A DNA stretch of 15,413 nt from NCBI GenBank assembly GCA_903885855.1, contig CAISKG010000158.1:1-15413 (forward strand), given 5' to 3'. This document shows positions 14,517-15,413 of the stretch, one piece after another. Position 1 is the stretch's first letter. The number at the start of each line of letters is the position of its first letter. The notes beneath the pieces were generated by a model. That model saw only the letters and a program-made list of their open reading frames with translations. It ran no database searches and was not told the DNA's origin. Position numbers and translations under genes: made by a program. Source of the DNA: an uncultured Planctomycetaceae bacterium. GTDB lineage: Bacteria; Planctomycetota; Planctomycetia; Pirellulales; UBA1268.

Positions 14517-15413
14517 ATGGCCAAGTCGCCCGCCAAGAAGACCGCCAAGAAGCCCGCCCGCAAGGAAGCCACGTCGAAGCCGGGGCGGATGATCTATTAC
14601 TTCGGCGCCACGCGGTGCGACGGCGACGGCACGATGAAGTCCCTCCTCGGCGGCAAGGGGGCCAACCTCGCCCAGATGACGAAGATCGGCCTCCCGGTTC
14701 CCCCCGGGTTCACGATCACCACCCAGCAGTGCATCGACTACTACACCTCGGGGAAGAAGTTCCCCAAGGGGCTCGAGGAGGAGGTCGCGGCCTTCGTCAA
14801 GCTGCTGGAGAAGGAGACGGGGAAGAAATTCGGCAACCCGGCCAACGCCCTGCTGGTGAGCGTCCGCTCCGGCGCCCGTGACAGCATGCCGGGGATGATG
14901 GACACGATCCTCAACCTCGGCCTCAACGACCAGACGGTCGAGGGCCTCAAGAAGGCCACCGGCAACGGCCGGTTCGCCTACGACTCCTACCGCCGCTTCA
15001 TCCAGATGTACGGCGACGTGGTGATGGGGGTGCAGAAGCGCCACGAGAACGAGCACGAGCCGTTCGAGGAGGTGATGGAGCACCTCAAGCACGAGGTTCA
15101 CGTCCACGAGGACACCGCCCTCACCGAGGAGCACCTCAAGGAGCTCGTGCGCCGCTTCCAGAAGCTGATCAAGGAGCGCACCGGCAAGACCTTCCCGCAG
15201 GATCCCTTCCAGCAGCTCCTGGGCGCCATCGGCGCCGTCTTCGGCAGCTGGATGAACGAGCGGGCGATCCTCTACCGCCGCAAGTACAAGATCCCCGACG
15301 AATGGGGCACCGCGGTCAACGTCCAGAGCATGGTGTTCGGCAACATGGGCGACGACTGCGCCACGGGCGTGGCCTTCACCCGCGACCCCGCCACCGGCGA
15401 GGACGTCTTCTAC
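14517..15413 (+). CDS. ppdK: pyruvate, phosphate dikinase, N-terminal part (cut by window edge)
   Basis: The 299 visible residues are the N-terminal nucleotide-binding (ATP-grasp) region of pyruvate phosphate dikinase, which interconverts pyruvate, ATP and phosphate with PEP, AMP and pyrophosphate in central carbon metabolism. Hallmarks are GGKGANLAQM (from residue 45) followed by GLPVPPGFTITT, VRSGARDSMPGMMDTILNLG (R117 and after), and GAVFGSWMNERAILYRRKYK leading into the catalytic strand MVFGNMGDDCATGVAFTRDP. The His-carrying central domain and the C-terminal PEP/pyruvate domain lie outside the window. From the ATG at 14517 the protein begins with a tail of about 24 residues rich in Lys, Ala and Pro that is not part of the usual fold. 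An ATG at 14589 (MIYYFGATR) would give the ordinary N-terminus and has GGGGCGG just before it. The start at 14517 has AAAGG about 13 bases upstream, so the choice of start is not settled. Confidence 0.97.
   Translation, partial: MAKSPAKKTAKKPARKEATSKPGRMIYYFGATRCDGDGTMKSLLGGKGANLAQMTKIGLPVPPGFTITTQQCIDYYTSGKKFPKGLEEEVAAFVKLLEKETGKKFGNPANALLVSVRSGARDSMPGMMDTILNLGLNDQTVEGLKKATGNGRFAYDSYRRFIQMYGDVVMGVQKRHENEHEPFEEVMEHLKHEVHVHEDTALTEEHLKELVRRFQKLIKERTGKTFPQDPFQQLLGAIGAVFGSWMNERAILYRRKYKIPDEWGTAVNVQSMVFGNMGDDCATGVAFTRDPATGEDVFY

Overview
The window looks like a stretch of a very GC-rich planctomycete chromosome (Planctomycetota, perhaps Pirellulales). The evidence is gene content: a DUF1549/DUF1553 protein with a Planctomycete-type cytochrome c (PSCyt1) domain, directly coupled to a Tat-exported DUF1501 protein; a secreted sulfatase; and an ABC permease fused to a CPBP intramembrane protease. 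Almost every codon ends in G or C. This produces long mirror-image open frames on the opposite strand of nearly every gene, and I have left those out.

Layout, left to right. (1) A secreted arylsulfatase on the minus strand, cut by the left edge. (2) A divergent 174-base gap holding a likely promoter and a structured leader for frr. (3) On the plus strand, frr followed by two consecutive ABC-2 type ATPase/permease pairs with overlapping or closely spaced genes, ending at a 10-bp perfect hairpin. (4) A second plus-strand unit: a NatA-type ATPase, a NatB-type permease fused to a CPBP protease, and a periplasmic-binding-domain ion channel of the ionotropic glutamate receptor (iGluR) type. (5) Convergent to this, with 9 bases between stop codons, a minus-strand pair: DUF1549/DUF1553 cytochrome protein, then DUF1501 protein. 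(6) A divergent 174-base gap with promoter-like elements facing both ways, then the first 299 codons of pyruvate phosphate dikinase (ppdK), cut by the right edge. No stretch over 300 bases lacks a gene. I saw no tRNA, rRNA, CRISPR array or insertion sequence.

The most unusual part is 9300-10449. The reading frame of the permease/protease breaks at a run of four C bases. Its last membrane helix continues in the next frame, and that frame runs without a stop into the glutamate-receptor-like gene. That receptor has a pore loop closer to the animal AMPA/kainate type (a GCD motif) than to the potassium-channel-like TVGYG filter of the classic bacterial receptor GluR0. It also lacks the arginine that normally holds the alpha-carboxylate of an amino-acid ligand. 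Together the three genes could form an ATP-driven exporter, membrane protease and ligand-gated channel module, but joint function is inference from gene order only.

Within each unit the genes are tightly coupled. Each ATPase lies next to the permease it probably powers, and the DUF1549/DUF1553 and DUF1501 genes, separated by 2 bases, are almost certainly co-expressed.
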